DNA from: Campylobacter sp. MIT 21-1684
Lineage (GTDB): Bacteria; Campylobacterota; Campylobacteria; Campylobacterales; Campylobacteraceae
NCBI RefSeq assembly: GCF_026241315.1
Contig: NZ_JAPHNA010000005.1
Span: forward strand, 29,027-93,026
Direction: 5' to 3'
Length of the DNA stretch: 64,000 nt
In this document: piece after piece, positions 1 through 9,141 of the stretch
Layout: each line of letters begins with the position of its first letter
How positions within the stretch are numbered: position 1 is the first letter of the stretch
The notes under the pieces: model-generated
Seen by the model: the letters and a program-made list of their open reading frames with translations, nothing else
Told to the model about the DNA's origin: nothing
Database searches by the model: none
Program-made: the position numbers and the translations under genes

Positions 1-48
1 AAGCCGGCAAAACGTAATACAGCGTATGAAATTTTAGAAAGGTTTTGA
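1..48 (+). CDS. 3' end of an upstream gene, cut by the window edge
   Basis: An open frame runs from the first base through 15 codons (ending Glu-Arg-Phe) to a TGA at 46-48. That TGA overlaps the ATG of the next gene by one base (TGATG), which suggests translational coupling in one operon. Too little is present to identify the product. Confidence 0.5.
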   Translation, partial: KPAKRNTAYEILERF

Positions 49-1268
49 TGAGGTATTTAGAAAAGCAAGGAGTGAAAATTCCTTTTCTTTTTGAACAGAA
101 TAATGATTTTCCTATTGTGAATTTAAAATTGGTATTTCAAAATTGCGGAAGAGGTTTTGATGAGATAGCAGGGCTTGCTAGAGTGTTTGCAAAGCTTTTA
201 AATGAAGGTACGGATGAAAATTTTTTCAAAAAGTTAGAACTAAGAGCTATTAGTTTAGAAGCAAGTAGTGGTTTTGAAAGTTTGCAGTTGCATCTTACTT
301 GCTTAAAAGAACATTACAATTTTGCACTCAATGCTTTAAAAAATTTACTCCAAAAGCCTCGTTTTGAAGAGAAAATTTTACAAAGAATTACAACTTTGCT
401 TTTAGGGGAACTTGCAAATAGAGAGAATGATTTTGATTATGTAGCAAAAAATTTACTCAACCGCACTGTTTTTGAATATAAGGAATTTCAAAGTCCAAAC
501 ACTGGAGATGAAAAAAGCATTGCTACAATCTCACTTGATTCTTTGCGAAAATTTTATGAAAAACATTTCACTTTGAGTAATCTCATTGTTGTTTTAGGTG
601 GAGATTTGGATGAAAAAGAGGCTGTAGAAAAGATCTTAAAATTGTTAGATTGTCTTCAAGAGGGAAAAAAGATTCCAGAAAAGCACTATGTTTTTACTCA
701 TCAAAAGAAAGATGAAACGCTACAAAGAAAAGAGAGTGAGCAGGCTTATATTTATTTTGCCTCTCCTTTTATAGTAAAGAGAAACGATGCAGATTTATAT
801 CTTGCTAAAATTGCTCTTTTTATTTTAGGACAAGGAGGATTTGGATCGAGGATTTTAGAAGAAATTCGAGTAAAAAGAGCTTTAGCATATTCAGCATATG
901 CTTTGCTTGATGTTACAAATTCTTACGAACGTGTTTTTGGGTATTTGCAGACAAAAAATGAAAGTGCTAAAGAAGCAAAAAAACTTGTAGTTGATATTTT
1001 TACTGATTTTGTTGATAAAGGAGTTAGTGAGTTAGAATTAACTCAAGCAAAAAATTTCCTTATAGGAAGTACTCCTTTGCGTTATGAAAACTTAAGTAAA
1101 AGACTTGATATAGCTTTGAATGAATATTATCAAGGTTTAGAACTTGGACACTATAAGAGAGAACTTCAATTGATAGAAAAGGCGAGTTTGGAAGAATTAA
1201 ATGCATATATTGTAAAACATAAAGAATTGTTACATCTTAATTTTGCAAGCGTTGTAAATGAAAATTAA
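48..1268 (+). CDS. M16-family zinc-protease-like protein lacking the metal-binding motif
   Basis: This is a 406-residue protein with the two-lobe layout of M16 (insulinase/PqqL/mitochondrial processing peptidase) proteins. The N-terminal lobe contains the stretch that aligns with the inverted zinc motif HxxEH (GLARVFAKLLNEGT, about residues 42-55). Both histidines and the glutamate are replaced there by Arg45, Ala48 and Lys49, so it is probably not a metalloprotease by itself. The C-terminal lobe keeps the substrate-binding R/Y region (RVKRALAYSAYA). Such proteins often pair with a catalytic M16 subunit; that pairing is inference. The ATG at 48 is preferred over the TTG at 45 because an AGAAAGG ribosome site lies 6 bases upstream. 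It overlaps recG by 11 bases. No signal peptide is obvious. Confidence 0.8.
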   Translation: MRYLEKQGVKIPFLFEQNNDFPIVNLKLVFQNCGRGFDEIAGLARVFAKLLNEGTDENFFKKLELRAISLEASSGFESLQLHLTCLKEHYNFALNALKNLLQKPRFEEKILQRITTLLLGELANRENDFDYVAKNLLNRTVFEYKEFQSPNTGDEKSIATISLDSLRKFYEKHFTLSNLIVVLGGDLDEKEAVEKILKLLDCLQEGKKIPEKHYVFTHQKKDETLQRKESEQAYIYFASPFIVKRNDADLYLAKIALFILGQGGFGSRILEEIRVKRALAYSAYALLDVTNSYERVFGYLQTKNESAKEAKKLVVDIFTDFVDKGVSELELTQAKNFLIGSTPLRYENLSKRLDIALNEYYQGLELGHYKRELQLIEKASLEELNAYIVKHKELLHLNFASVVNEN

Positions 1269-3069
1269 AGAGAGCGATTTAGTACTTTTTGAAAAACTTC
1301 AAATCAAAAATGTTATTGATTTAGCTTTGCTATTTCCAAAAAAGATTGATAATTTTACCCTTACTCAAGTGCCAAAAGAAAATGAAAATTGCACACAAAA
1401 AGTAAAAATTAGCTCTGTAAATTTCCGTCCAAATCAGCTTTTTGGCTTAGCATATTGTGAAGCTTGGAAACAAACAGTGCGTTTTGTTTTCTTTCATCCA
1501 AGCAAATGGCATACTATGATTTGTAAGCTTGGTCAAGAAATTCTTTTCAATGCGAAAATCACTCTGTTTAATGATATGTGGCAGTTTAGCAATCCTAGAA
1601 TTATTACTCAAAATATTGGTTTTTATCCAAAATACAACATACAAGGCATTAAAGATAGTGAAATTCAAAGACTCATTCAAAGTTATGTTACTTTTGAAAA
1701 TTTGCAACAAAGCGGTTTAGAGCAAAAATACATCTCTTTGCTCTTAGCTTTGCAAGGTTTTGATTCGAAAAGTTTTCTAATGCATCAGAATTTAGAGTGT
1801 TTTAGCAAGGAATTAAAATATATAGAAATTTATAATTTTTTAAGACGATTGCGAGCAAAAAAAAGTTCTTCAAAAGCGTATAAATTGACTCTTTTTTCTA
1901 TTCAAACTTGGTTAGAGAGTTTGCCTTTTTCTCCTACTCAAGATCAGCTTAATGCTTTAGAGGATATTCGAACTGATTTAAGCTCAAGTGAAGCGAAAAG
2001 ACGTGTGATAATGGGTGATGTCGGCTGTGGAAAAACCTTAGTTTTGCTTGGTGCTGCTTTGATGGTTTATCCTAGACAAGCACTTTTAATGGCTCCAACA
2101 AGCATACTTGCAAAACAATTATACGAGGAAGCAAAAAAACTTTTGCCAGAATTTGTTCGTATGATTTTTCTTAAAGGTGGAAAAAAGGAAAAAGACTCTA
2201 CTAAGCATATACAAAATGCAAATTTAATAATAGGAACTCACGCGCTCTTGCATTTAAAAAAACATAATGCTGTACTTGTAATGATAGATGAACAACATCG
2301 CTTTGGTTCAAATCAAAGGCAGAAAATTCATTCCCTTTCTCAAGGTGAATGTAGTGCCCATTTTATTCAATTTTCAGCTACGCCTATTCCAAGAACTTTA
2401 AGTATGATACAAAGCGAGCTTGTTCAATTTAGTTTTATAAAGCAAATGCCTTTTCAAAAGCAGATTGCAACTATTTGTATCCAAAATGAGGATTTTGCAA
2501 GGCTTAAGCAAGAAATTGATGAACAAATCAAGCAAAATCATCAAGTTGTTATAGTCTATCCTTTGGTGAATCAAAGCGATACTTTGCCTTATATGTCTCT
2601 TGAACAAGCTTCAAAATATTGGATAAGTCATTATGATAAGGTCTTTATAACACACGGTAAAGACAAACAAAAAGATGAGGTTTTAATGCGTTTTCGCGAT
2701 GAGGGTACTATTTTACTCAGTACCACTGTAATAGAAGTAGGTATTTCCTTGCCCCGCTTAAGTACAATAGTGATTGTAGGAGCTGAAAGATTAGGGCTTG
2801 CAACTTTACATCAATTACGTGGCAGGGTTGGCAGAACAGGACTAAAAAGTACTTGTTATTTATATACAAAATTAAAAGAAATCCCACAACGTTTAAAGGA
2901 ATTCGCTTCTACCTTGGATGGTTTTAAAATAGCTGAATTGGATTTGAAAAATAGATTGAGTGGGGATTTGCTTGATGGTTTTATGCAACACGGCAATGAA
3001 TTTAAATTTTTTAATTTTTCAAGCGATGAAGACATTTTAAAGCAAGCAAAAAAAGCTTTACAAAGCTAA
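1258..3069 (+). CDS. recG: ATP-dependent DNA helicase RecG
   Basis: RecG is an SF2 helicase that remodels stalled replication forks and branch-migrates Holliday junctions. The protein has an OB-fold-like N-terminal region, Walker A GDVGCGKT at about residues 253-260, the DEQH box (DEQHRFG) at about 344-350, the SAT motif FSATPIPRTL, and the C-terminal helicase motifs TTVIEVGI and QLRGRVGR. At 603 residues it is shorter than the roughly 690 of E. coli RecG; the shortfall is in the N-terminal wedge region and is, as far as I recall, usual for Campylobacter. The start overlaps the M16-like gene by 11 bases, so the two are probably co-transcribed. Its stop faces the ctb stop two bases away. Confidence 0.93.
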   Translation: MKIKESDLVLFEKLQIKNVIDLALLFPKKIDNFTLTQVPKENENCTQKVKISSVNFRPNQLFGLAYCEAWKQTVRFVFFHPSKWHTMICKLGQEILFNAKITLFNDMWQFSNPRIITQNIGFYPKYNIQGIKDSEIQRLIQSYVTFENLQQSGLEQKYISLLLALQGFDSKSFLMHQNLECFSKELKYIEIYNFLRRLRAKKSSSKAYKLTLFSIQTWLESLPFSPTQDQLNALEDIRTDLSSSEAKRRVIMGDVGCGKTLVLLGAALMVYPRQALLMAPTSILAKQLYEEAKKLLPEFVRMIFLKGGKKEKDSTKHIQNANLIIGTHALLHLKKHNAVLVMIDEQHRFGSNQRQKIHSLSQGECSAHFIQFSATPIPRTLSMIQSELVQFSFIKQMPFQKQIATICIQNEDFARLKQEIDEQIKQNHQVVIVYPLVNQSDTLPYMSLEQASKYWISHYDKVFITHGKDKQKDEVLMRFRDEGTILLSTTVIEVGISLPRLSTIVIVGAERLGLATLHQLRGRVGRTGLKSTCYLYTKLKEIPQRLKEFASTLDGFKIAELDLKNRLSGDLLDGFMQHGNEFKFFNFSSDEDILKQAKKALQS

Positions 3070-3071
3070 AT

Positions 3072-3443
3072 TTATCTGTAAAGTATGCTTTGAAAACGCG
3101 AGGCTATCATTTGGGCACGTTGTAAGATAAGTGCTTGAATTTCTTCGTTATAGAGAGTTTTTAAACTTTCTTCAAAAAGTTTTAACCAAACATTAAAGAG
3201 CTCTTTTTCAAAATATGGCAAATCAAGATGTTTTTTTAATGGATGTCCATTATAATCACCTTCACCTAAGAGCAATCCAGCCCAAAAATTTCCAATTTTG
3301 ATTTTATGTTCATCCCAAGCTTCTTTGCTTGTTCCAATGGCTGTGTTAAAAATAATTCCCAAGTCCTTATCGTGCTGTACTTTTGTGTAGAAAATTTCCA
3401 TAAGTTTTACAATGTTTTCTTTATTAATAGTGTCGTATTTCAT
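3072..3443 (-). CDS. ctb: Group III truncated haemoglobin Ctb
   Basis: This 123-residue globin is very close to Campylobacter Ctb (TrHbP class). Key haem-pocket residues are visible: Tyr19 (B10), His46 (E7), the proximal His72 in PLKKHLDLP and Trp86 (G8) in FNVWLKLF. In C. jejuni Ctb binds oxygen and NO with high affinity and is induced by nitrosative stress through the Crp/Fnr-type regulator NssR. The ribosome site AAAGGAG lies just upstream of the ATG. It is oriented against recG and divergent from the ABC transporter. I remember nssR in that divergent position in C. jejuni; here only 98 bases remain, with no room for a regulator gene. Confidence 0.95.
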   Translation of the reverse strand: MKYDTINKENIVKLMEIFYTKVQHDKDLGIIFNTAIGTSKEAWDEHKIKIGNFWAGLLLGEGDYNGHPLKKHLDLPYFEKELFNVWLKLFEESLKTLYNEEIQALILQRAQMIASRFQSILYR

Positions 3444-3468
3444 ACCTACTCCTTTGGCTGCTGAATGT

Positions 3469-3494
3469 AAGATAAATCAGCTTTAATTTATCTT
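3469..3494. promoter_or_regulatory. Inverted repeat in the ctb / ABC transporter divergent region
   Basis: AAGATAAAT (3469-3477) and ATTTATCTT (3486-3494) form a perfect 9-base inverted repeat with an 8-base spacer. It starts 26 bases upstream of the ctb start codon, a position compatible with an operator or promoter overlap. It does not match the TTAAC-N4-GTTAA type of site I associate with NssR. Function is inferred only from symmetry and position. Confidence 0.3.
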
Positions 3495-3541
3495 AAAATA
3501 AGTACAATTTGTTTGTTTTTGCATAAAATATTACAGCTTTA

Positions 3542-4261
3542 ATGGGGATTTTTGAAAAAATGGATTACAATTTTTTGCTTCAAGTCAGTCCAGCTTTTGT
3601 AAAAGCAACTTGGCTCACTTTAAAACTTAGCTTTTTTGGTGTGTTATTTTCTTTCATTATAGGTTTGTTTTGTGTTTTAATGGGATATTTTAGATTTGTA
3701 ATTGTACAAAAGCTTTGCAGTGTTTATATAGAATTTTCACGTAACACGCCTTTGTTGATACAGCTCTTCTTTCTTTACTATGCTTTGCCAAAATTTGGCT
3801 TCAATTTAGAACAAATTCCGCTTTTAAAGCATATCTGTCTTAGTGTAGAGCCTACTTTAAGACCTTCTTTTGCTTGTGCTGTTGTTGGGCTTAGTTTTTT
3901 AGGCGGTTCCTATATGGCTGAAAGTTTAAGGGCAGGTTTTGAGGCGGTTAGAAAACAGCAATTTGAAGCAGGGCTTTCTTTGGGTTTTACACTTTTTGGA
4001 AATCTTCGTTATATTATTTTACCTCAAGCTTTAGGTATTGCTATGCCAAGCATTAGTGCAAATATTATTTTTCTTATTAAAGAAACTTCTGTTGTGAGTA
4101 TTATAGCTTTGCCTGATTTACTAACGACTATGAAAAGTTTGAATTCTTTAAGTTATAAAACCGATGAGCTCTTGTTTTTACTTTTTTTGGGTTATTTATG
4201 TATTATATTGCCTGTTTCATTTTTTTTAACTTTGCTTGAAAAAAGGTTTTCTTATGTTTGA
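3542..4261 (+). CDS. Polar amino-acid ABC transporter, inner-membrane permease 1 (HisM/GlnP family)
   Basis: This 239-residue integral membrane protein has several hydrophobic segments and the permease coupling loop (EAGLSLGFTLFGNLRYIILPQALGIA, about residues 143-168, read as the EAA motif contacting the ATPase). The N-terminal half carries FSRNTPLLIQLFFLYYALP, typical of the HisMQ amino-acid permeases. It is the first gene of a three-gene unit with a second permease and an ATPase. No periplasmic binding-protein gene is in the window, so the substrate is unknown. No good ribosome site precedes the ATG at 3542; the in-frame ATG at 3560 (MDYNF) is a possible alternative. Confidence 0.88.
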   Translation: MGIFEKMDYNFLLQVSPAFVKATWLTLKLSFFGVLFSFIIGLFCVLMGYFRFVIVQKLCSVYIEFSRNTPLLIQLFFLYYALPKFGFNLEQIPLLKHICLSVEPTLRPSFACAVVGLSFLGGSYMAESLRAGFEAVRKQQFEAGLSLGFTLFGNLRYIILPQALGIAMPSISANIIFLIKETSVVSIIALPDLLTTMKSLNSLSYKTDELLFLLFLGYLCIILPVSFFLTLLEKRFSYV

Positions 4262-4910
4262 AATACTCAATACATTCACACTGAAAAGACTTCTTGAAGG
4301 CTTATTTATTACGCTTGAAATTTCTTTTGTAAGTATAGCCATTACCTTATGTGTAGGTTTGGTGTTGGGCTGTTTTATGAGTTTAAAGAATCGTTTTATT
4401 GTTGTAGTATGTCGATTCGGGCTTGAATTAGTGCGTGTGATGCCTTTATTAGTTTGGCTTTTTATTGTGTATTTTGGTTTTTCAAGATGGTTTGGAGTGC
4501 ATTTAAGTTCGGTTTCTTCGGCAATTATAGTATTTAGTATTTGGGGGAGTTTGGAAATGATGGATTTGGTTCGTGCTTCTTTACAAAGCATACCAAAGCA
4601 CCAGTATGAAAGTGCTCTGTCTTTGGGATTGAATTCGTTTCAAATTTTTATGCATATTGTTATCCCTCAGGCTCTACGAAGACTCACTCCTACAAGTATG
4701 AATTTACTTACTCGTATGATAAAAAGTACAACTTTTGCGTATTTAATTGGTGCAGTTGAACTTGTTAAAGTTGGACAGCAAATTATAGAACTCTACAATA
4801 AAAATGATTTTGCACCTTTTATCATTTATGGACTAATTTTTATGATATATTTTTTTATTTGCTATCCTGTGTCTTTATACTCACGATACTTAGAGAAAAA
4901 ATGGAGCTAA
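4254..4910 (+). CDS. Polar amino-acid ABC transporter, inner-membrane permease 2
   Basis: This 218-residue second permease of the same transporter has hydrophobic segments throughout, the motif [19 protein letters not shown] near the N-terminal third, and an EAA-type coupling loop ([23 protein letters not shown]). A start at ATG 4254 is chosen: AAAAGG lies 7 bases upstream, and it overlaps the first permease stop by 8 bases, which fits translational coupling. An upstream TTG at 4236 is less likely. The pair presumably forms a heterodimeric channel with the downstream ATPase. Confidence 0.88.
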   Translation: MFEILNTFTLKRLLEGLFITLEISFVSIAITLCVGLVLGCFMSLKNRFIVVVCRFGLELVRVMPLLVWLFIVYFGFSRWFGVHLSSVSSAIIVFSIWGSLEMMDLVRASLQSIPKHQYESALSLGLNSFQIFMHIVIPQALRRLTPTSMNLLTRMIKSTTFAYLIGAVELVKVGQQIIELYNKNDFAPFIIYGLIFMIYFFICYPVSLYSRYLEKKWS

Positions 4911-4914
4911 TATT

Positions 4915-5640
4915 ATGTTGAAGATAACAAATTTGCAAAAGTTTTATGGGACGCATCAGGCTTTGAAAAACATTGATTTAGAGGTAAGACACAAAGAAGT
5001 TGTTGTGATTTTAGGACCTAGTGGCTGTGGAAAATCCACGCTGTTGCGTTGCATTAATGGACTTGAGCAAATTGCTGGAGGAAGCATACACTTAAACGGA
5101 GAAACAATAGATAAAAATTTTAAAGAATGGACACGAATTCGTCAAAAGGTTGGAATGGTTTTTCAATCGTATGAGCTTTTTGAACATTTAAGCGTTAAAG
5201 AGAATATACTTTTAGGACCTTTGAAAGTGCAAAAAAGGCAAAAAGATGAAGTGTTAAATGAGGCAAAAATTTGGCTTGAAAAAGTAGGGCTTTTACACAA
5301 GATAAATGCCCACCCAAGAGAATTGAGCGGTGGGCAAAAACAGAGGATAGCGATAGTAAGAAGTCTGTGTATGAATCCTGAGTTAATGCTTTTTGATGAA
5401 GTTACAGCCGCACTTGATCCTGAAATTGTTCGAGAGGTTTTAGAGGTGATTCTTACTTTAGCAAGAGAGGGTATGACTATGCTTATTGTTACACACGAAA
5501 TGCAATTTGCTAAAGCAGTTGCAGACAGAATCGTTTTTATGGATGAAGGAAGTATTGTTGAGATTAATACTCCAGAGCTTTTTTTTGAGAATCCTAAGAC
5601 TCAAAGGGCAAAGAAATTCCTCAATTTGTTTAGTTTTTAA
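4915..5640 (+). CDS. Polar amino-acid ABC transporter, ATP-binding subunit (GlnQ/HisP family)
   Basis: This 241-residue ABC ATPase has Walker [10 protein letters not shown] (about residues 34-42), a Q-loop (VFQSYELF), the signature LSGGQKQR and Walker [15 protein letters not shown], followed by the switch histidine in VTHEMQFA. These are diagnostic of the polar amino-acid uptake subfamily. It lies 4 bases after the second permease, completing the transporter. The next gene downstream begins an accessory island, so this gene marks the left border of the conserved backbone. Confidence 0.93.
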   Translation: MLKITNLQKFYGTHQALKNIDLEVRHKEVVVILGPSGCGKSTLLRCINGLEQIAGGSIHLNGETIDKNFKEWTRIRQKVGMVFQSYELFEHLSVKENILLGPLKVQKRQKDEVLNEAKIWLEKVGLLHKINAHPRELSGGQKQRIAIVRSLCMNPELMLFDEVTAALDPEIVREVLEVILTLAREGMTMLIVTHEMQFAKAVADRIVFMDEGSIVEINTPELFFENPKTQRAKKFLNLFSF

Positions 5641-5654
5641 CATACAAAGAGTAG

Positions 5655-6422
5655 ATGATGAAAAGAGATAGAATGGCAAATAAACGAAAGTTTGATGAAT
5701 TTTATTATAGTGCAGAAAATAAAATTGTTTCGTTTGACAAACTCAATGAGGATAATCGCTTATTGTATGAGAATAAAATGTTTTGTCCTGATTGTAAAAC
5801 TGCTAAACTTGGTTTTGTTGTGAAACAAGATAATTCATATCTACGCACTATACCACCTTCTACACATAGTGAAGGTTGTTTCTATGCTTATGAAATTGTT
5901 CCTACTCAAGTTGCAATAGAATATTTTAAAGAGCTAAGCCCTGCCCAAATTAAAAATAGACTTGATTCTCTAATGCGCCGTTTGTGTCTTGAAAAAAATA
6001 ATTGTAGCGTAGTAGATAATTGTTTAAATGAGCAAGACAATCCCTTGCTGCTAAACATAAATCCCCCAACTAAAAAGAAAAATATAAAATCTCTTAGGGA
6101 AAAAAGTGTAAATGCAAGTTTTGGAAAAGAAGATGATGGAGAATTATTTGTATTTTATGGAAAAGTGAAGTTTAATTTTTTTAAACAAGAAAAAAATGAA
6201 TATGCTTATTTACAGATTTTAGTAAAGGATAAAAGAAAGTTTAGCATTAACATAAGTCCTAATGCTGAAAATTTGCCACAAAAGAACAAAGAATATTTTT
6301 TTGTAGCCATAGGATTTTTTTTATATAAGCTTCATAAAGAAAAATATCCAGCATTTCAAATAAAGCTAAGCAGAGCCGATTCCATAAAATGGAAAGAAAT
6401 ACACGCTGAATATAAGGAGTAA
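5655..6422 (+). CDS. Uncharacterised protein with an N-terminal zinc-knuckle-like motif
   Basis: This is a protein of about 250 residues that I do not recognise. Near residues 44-75 it has FCPDC followed by THSEGC, a Cys-x2-Cys plus His-x3-Cys arrangement that could hold a zinc ion. A lysine-rich linker (PPTKKKNIKS) precedes a C-terminal half rich in Phe, Tyr and Lys. There is no membrane segment or signal peptide. Starts at 5655, 5658 and 5673 are all possible; 5673 (MANKRKF) has a purine-rich stretch upstream. It begins 14 bases after the ABC ATPase and ends 2 bases before the truncated R-M fragment, so it probably belongs to the accessory island. A nucleic-acid-binding role is possible but unproven. 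Confidence 0.6.
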   Translation: MMKRDRMANKRKFDEFYYSAENKIVSFDKLNEDNRLLYENKMFCPDCKTAKLGFVVKQDNSYLRTIPPSTHSEGCFYAYEIVPTQVAIEYFKELSPAQIKNRLDSLMRRLCLEKNNCSVVDNCLNEQDNPLLLNINPPTKKKNIKSLREKSVNASFGKEDDGELFVFYGKVKFNFFKQEKNEYAYLQILVKDKRKFSINISPNAENLPQKNKEYFFVAIGFFLYKLHKEKYPAFQIKLSRADSIKWKEIHAEYKE

Positions 6423-6424
6423 TT

Positions 6425-6778
6425 ATGCCAAACTTCGCTTTTCTTACTAACAACCTTTTTACTACCTACACGCTAGAAGTGGATTTCCCACGCATTTATA
6501 AGTTTGATGAAAATAAGCAAAAAGCACAAGCTACCCTAGATTCTATAAAAGCACTTTATGATAAGGAGAAGTTTTCAAAGCAAAATGAACACCAATTTGA
6601 AGATGATTTTATCGCAAAAGTGTTAGATATTCTAGGTTGGCACAGCATTAGGCAAGAGGAAAAAATTATTCAAGGTAAGTTAGACAAGCCAGATTTCTTG
6701 CTTTTTAGCGATACAGATTCTAAAAAAGCCTATTATGCAATAGAAAAAGAGCAAAGAAAAGCGACAAATTGCCAATGA
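6425..6778 (+). pseudogene. N-terminal fragment of a type IIG (Eco57I-like) restriction-modification enzyme
   Basis: The 117-codon open frame starts with a good ribosome site (AAGGAGT). It reads like the start of a large fused restriction-methylation enzyme: LYDKEKFSKQNEHQFEDDFI, then ILGWHSIRQEEKIIQG and KPDFLLF. The last contains the first acidic residue of a PD-(D/E)xK nuclease site. The frame ends in an unrelated tail (KEQRKATNCQ) before the expected second half (E-x-K), and no methyltransferase domain follows. Another frame after the break contains RLQKYAFDYF, possibly a further scrap. The likely C-terminal end of the same enzyme is at 12076-12393. The family call is from motif memory. 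Confidence 0.6.
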
Positions 6779-6834
6779 AAGCTAATGAGACTACAAAAAT
6801 ATGCTTTTGATTATTTTATTTAAGGAAGGTGCAA

Positions 6835-9141
6835 ATGGAACTTGAATTGCAATACAGCAAAGAGGGGAAAATATATTCTCACATTCGCAAGGAATATCTT
6901 GTAGCTACACCTGAGGAAAAAGTAAGACAAGCTTTTGTGTGTATCTTATGTAATGAATACAATTATAGCCTAGAGCAAATGGACGAAGAGCTTGAAATAG
7001 GAGCGAAGCAAAGAGGTGGCGGCGGAGCTAGGGCTGATATTGTGATATGGAAGAACCATCAAGCAAAAAATAACAAGGACAATCCCCTTATAGTTGTTGA
7101 ATGTAAGGCAGATTCTATAAAAATAGGCGAAAATGATTATTTGCAAGGTGAGCTTTATGCTAGACTGACCGAAGCTCCGTTTTTTGTAACGCATAATAAC
7201 TATGAAACAAAATTTTGGCGTGTCAAAAGAGATAAGATTCCCGGTTACAGGCAGCAAATTTCAAATATTCCAAAAAATGGGGATAGCGAAAAAGAGATTG
7301 AAAAAATCTTTAATTCTTTGGTAGTTTTTAAAGAAGATGAATTTGCAAATTTGCTTCATCGTTGCCACAATATCATAAGAAACATTGAAAAGCTTGACCC
7401 AGCAGCAGCTTTTGATGAAATCGCTAAGATTTTGTTTATGAAAGTTTATGCGGAACGAGAGCTTTTAAAAGGAAAAAGAGACAATAAATTCACAAAAGAA
7501 CATTTTGAAAACGCAAAAGAATATAACCCAGATTTTTTAGAATGGCTTTTTGAAAGAACTAAAAAAGATTTTGCAAAAGACCAAATTTTCTTAAAAGATG
7601 AAAAGATAAATCTCAAAGAACATACCGCAATTAAAATCATTGAAGAATTGCAAATCTATAATCTCTCTTTAACCTCAACGGACATAAAAGGAATAGCATT
7701 TGAGAAATTTCTAGGCAGAACTTTTAGGGGCGAAATAGGACAATTTTTTACGCCTAGAAGTATTGTTGAATTTATGGTAGAGATGATAGACCCATTAGAA
7801 AATGAAATTTCTTGCGACCCAGCAAGTGGTAGTGGTGGGTTTTTGATTAGAATCTTTAGTAAAGTGAGGGAAGATATTCAAAAAGATATTATTAGACAAT
7901 ATGAAGAGTATAAACAAAGATTAGTAGGTAATAAGACAAGTGATAAACTCACAGCTAAACAAGCTTTAAAACTTAATGAAAAATATGAGGAATTAAATAA
8001 AGAACTTCAAAATGATAAAAAAAGCATAAATACAAGGCTTTTTAAGCTTTCAAATTATTGTATTTTTGGCACAGATGCAAACGATAGAATGGCAAGAACT
8101 TCTAAAATGAATATGATTATGCACGGAGATGGGCACGGGGGTATTCATCATCATAATGGACTTTTAAATATTAATGGAATCTTTGAAAACCGCTTTGATG
8201 TGATTCTTACCAATCCTCCCTTTGGCTCTCAAGTAGAAAAAGCCGATGTAATTCAAGCAAGTGATGCACAACTAAGGCTTCCAGAAGAGGGAGAGAAACT
8301 AGAAAAAGGAAGACGCTTTATTATAAGAGATGGTTTTGAAGAATATATTCAAGAATATTATAAACTCTATGGAATTGAAGTTTATGAAAATGCACAAAGC
8401 CAGATTTTAGATAATATCGGCAAGCCCATAGCCTCACTTTTTAAGCTTAAGCCTGATTTGCAAAGCGATAAAACCGAGCATTTATTCATTAATCGTTGCT
8501 TAGATTTGCTAAAGCCCGGAGGGAGAATGGGTATAGTCTTGCCAGAGGGTGTATTTAATACGCCAAATGCTGAATATGTGCGCAAATTTGTAGAAGGAAG
8601 AGCTTTTATTAGAGCCGTAATTTCCTTGCCTAGCGAGACTTTCAATAGTGCAAAAGCAAGCGTAAAATGTTCTATTTTGTTTTTGCAAAAATTTGATACA
8701 CAAACACAGCAAAAATGGGATACTTTGCTCCAAACTCACAAAGAAAAGTTTGAAATAGAATTTAGTCAAGAGCTTGATAAATTGCAAGAAATCATTGATT
8801 ATCACAAAAGCAAAGAAGAAAAAATCGCTAAATTTAATGCCGAAGATAAAAAGAAAGCGAGAAAAACCCTAGAAGAGCTACAAAAAAAGATACATAAAGA
8901 TTCTTGGCAGGAAGCAAAAAATGACTTTGATTATCCTATCTTTATGGCAGAGACTGAAAATGTAGGGATTACAAGCACAGGAGAGACAGGCGAAAATATC
9001 CCAAACGAGCTTATAGATAGCTATGAAAATAAAGACGATGAAAAAGTTTTAAAACAAAAAGGCATTGCAAGCTATTTTAAAGAATTTTTACAAGAGCATA
9101 AAATTGCTTGGAATGCAAACTATGGGGGCAAAAATGAGTAA
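6835..9141 (+). CDS. Fused restriction nuclease / N6-adenine methyltransferase (BcgI-like RM subunit)
   Basis: This 768-residue protein has a PD-(D/E)xK nuclease-like N-terminal domain with Asp68 in GARADIVIW and Glu89-Cys-Lys91 in IVVECKAD. A helical HsdM-type region follows, then an N6-adenine methyltransferase with the SAM motif DPASGSGGF (about residues 327-335) and the catalytic motif NPPFG (about 459-463). A separate specificity gene overlaps its end. This RM-plus-S arrangement resembles BcgI-type (type IIB) systems, which cut on both sides of a bipartite site; no hsdR translocase is present. The start is ATG 6835, with AAGGAAGG 5 bases upstream, preferred over GTG 6829. All catalytic motifs look intact. 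Confidence 0.82.
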   Translation: MELELQYSKEGKIYSHIRKEYLVATPEEKVRQAFVCILCNEYNYSLEQMDEELEIGAKQRGGGGARADIVIWKNHQAKNNKDNPLIVVECKADSIKIGENDYLQGELYARLTEAPFFVTHNNYETKFWRVKRDKIPGYRQQISNIPKNGDSEKEIEKIFNSLVVFKEDEFANLLHRCHNIIRNIEKLDPAAAFDEIAKILFMKVYAERELLKGKRDNKFTKEHFENAKEYNPDFLEWLFERTKKDFAKDQIFLKDEKINLKEHTAIKIIEELQIYNLSLTSTDIKGIAFEKFLGRTFRGEIGQFFTPRSIVEFMVEMIDPLENEISCDPASGSGGFLIRIFSKVREDIQKDIIRQYEEYKQRLVGNKTSDKLTAKQALKLNEKYEELNKELQNDKKSINTRLFKLSNYCIFGTDANDRMARTSKMNMIMHGDGHGGIHHHNGLLNINGIFENRFDVILTNPPFGSQVEKADVIQASDAQLRLPEEGEKLEKGRRFIIRDGFEEYIQEYYKLYGIEVYENAQSQILDNIGKPIASLFKLKPDLQSDKTEHLFINRCLDLLKPGGRMGIVLPEGVFNTPNAEYVRKFVEGRAFIRAVISLPSETFNSAKASVKCSILFLQKFDTQTQQKWDTLLQTHKEKFEIEFSQELDKLQEIIDYHKSKEEKIAKFNAEDKKKARKTLEELQKKIHKDSWQEAKNDFDYPIFMAETENVGITSTGETGENIPNELIDSYENKDDEKVLKQKGIASYFKEFLQEHKIAWNANYGGKNE

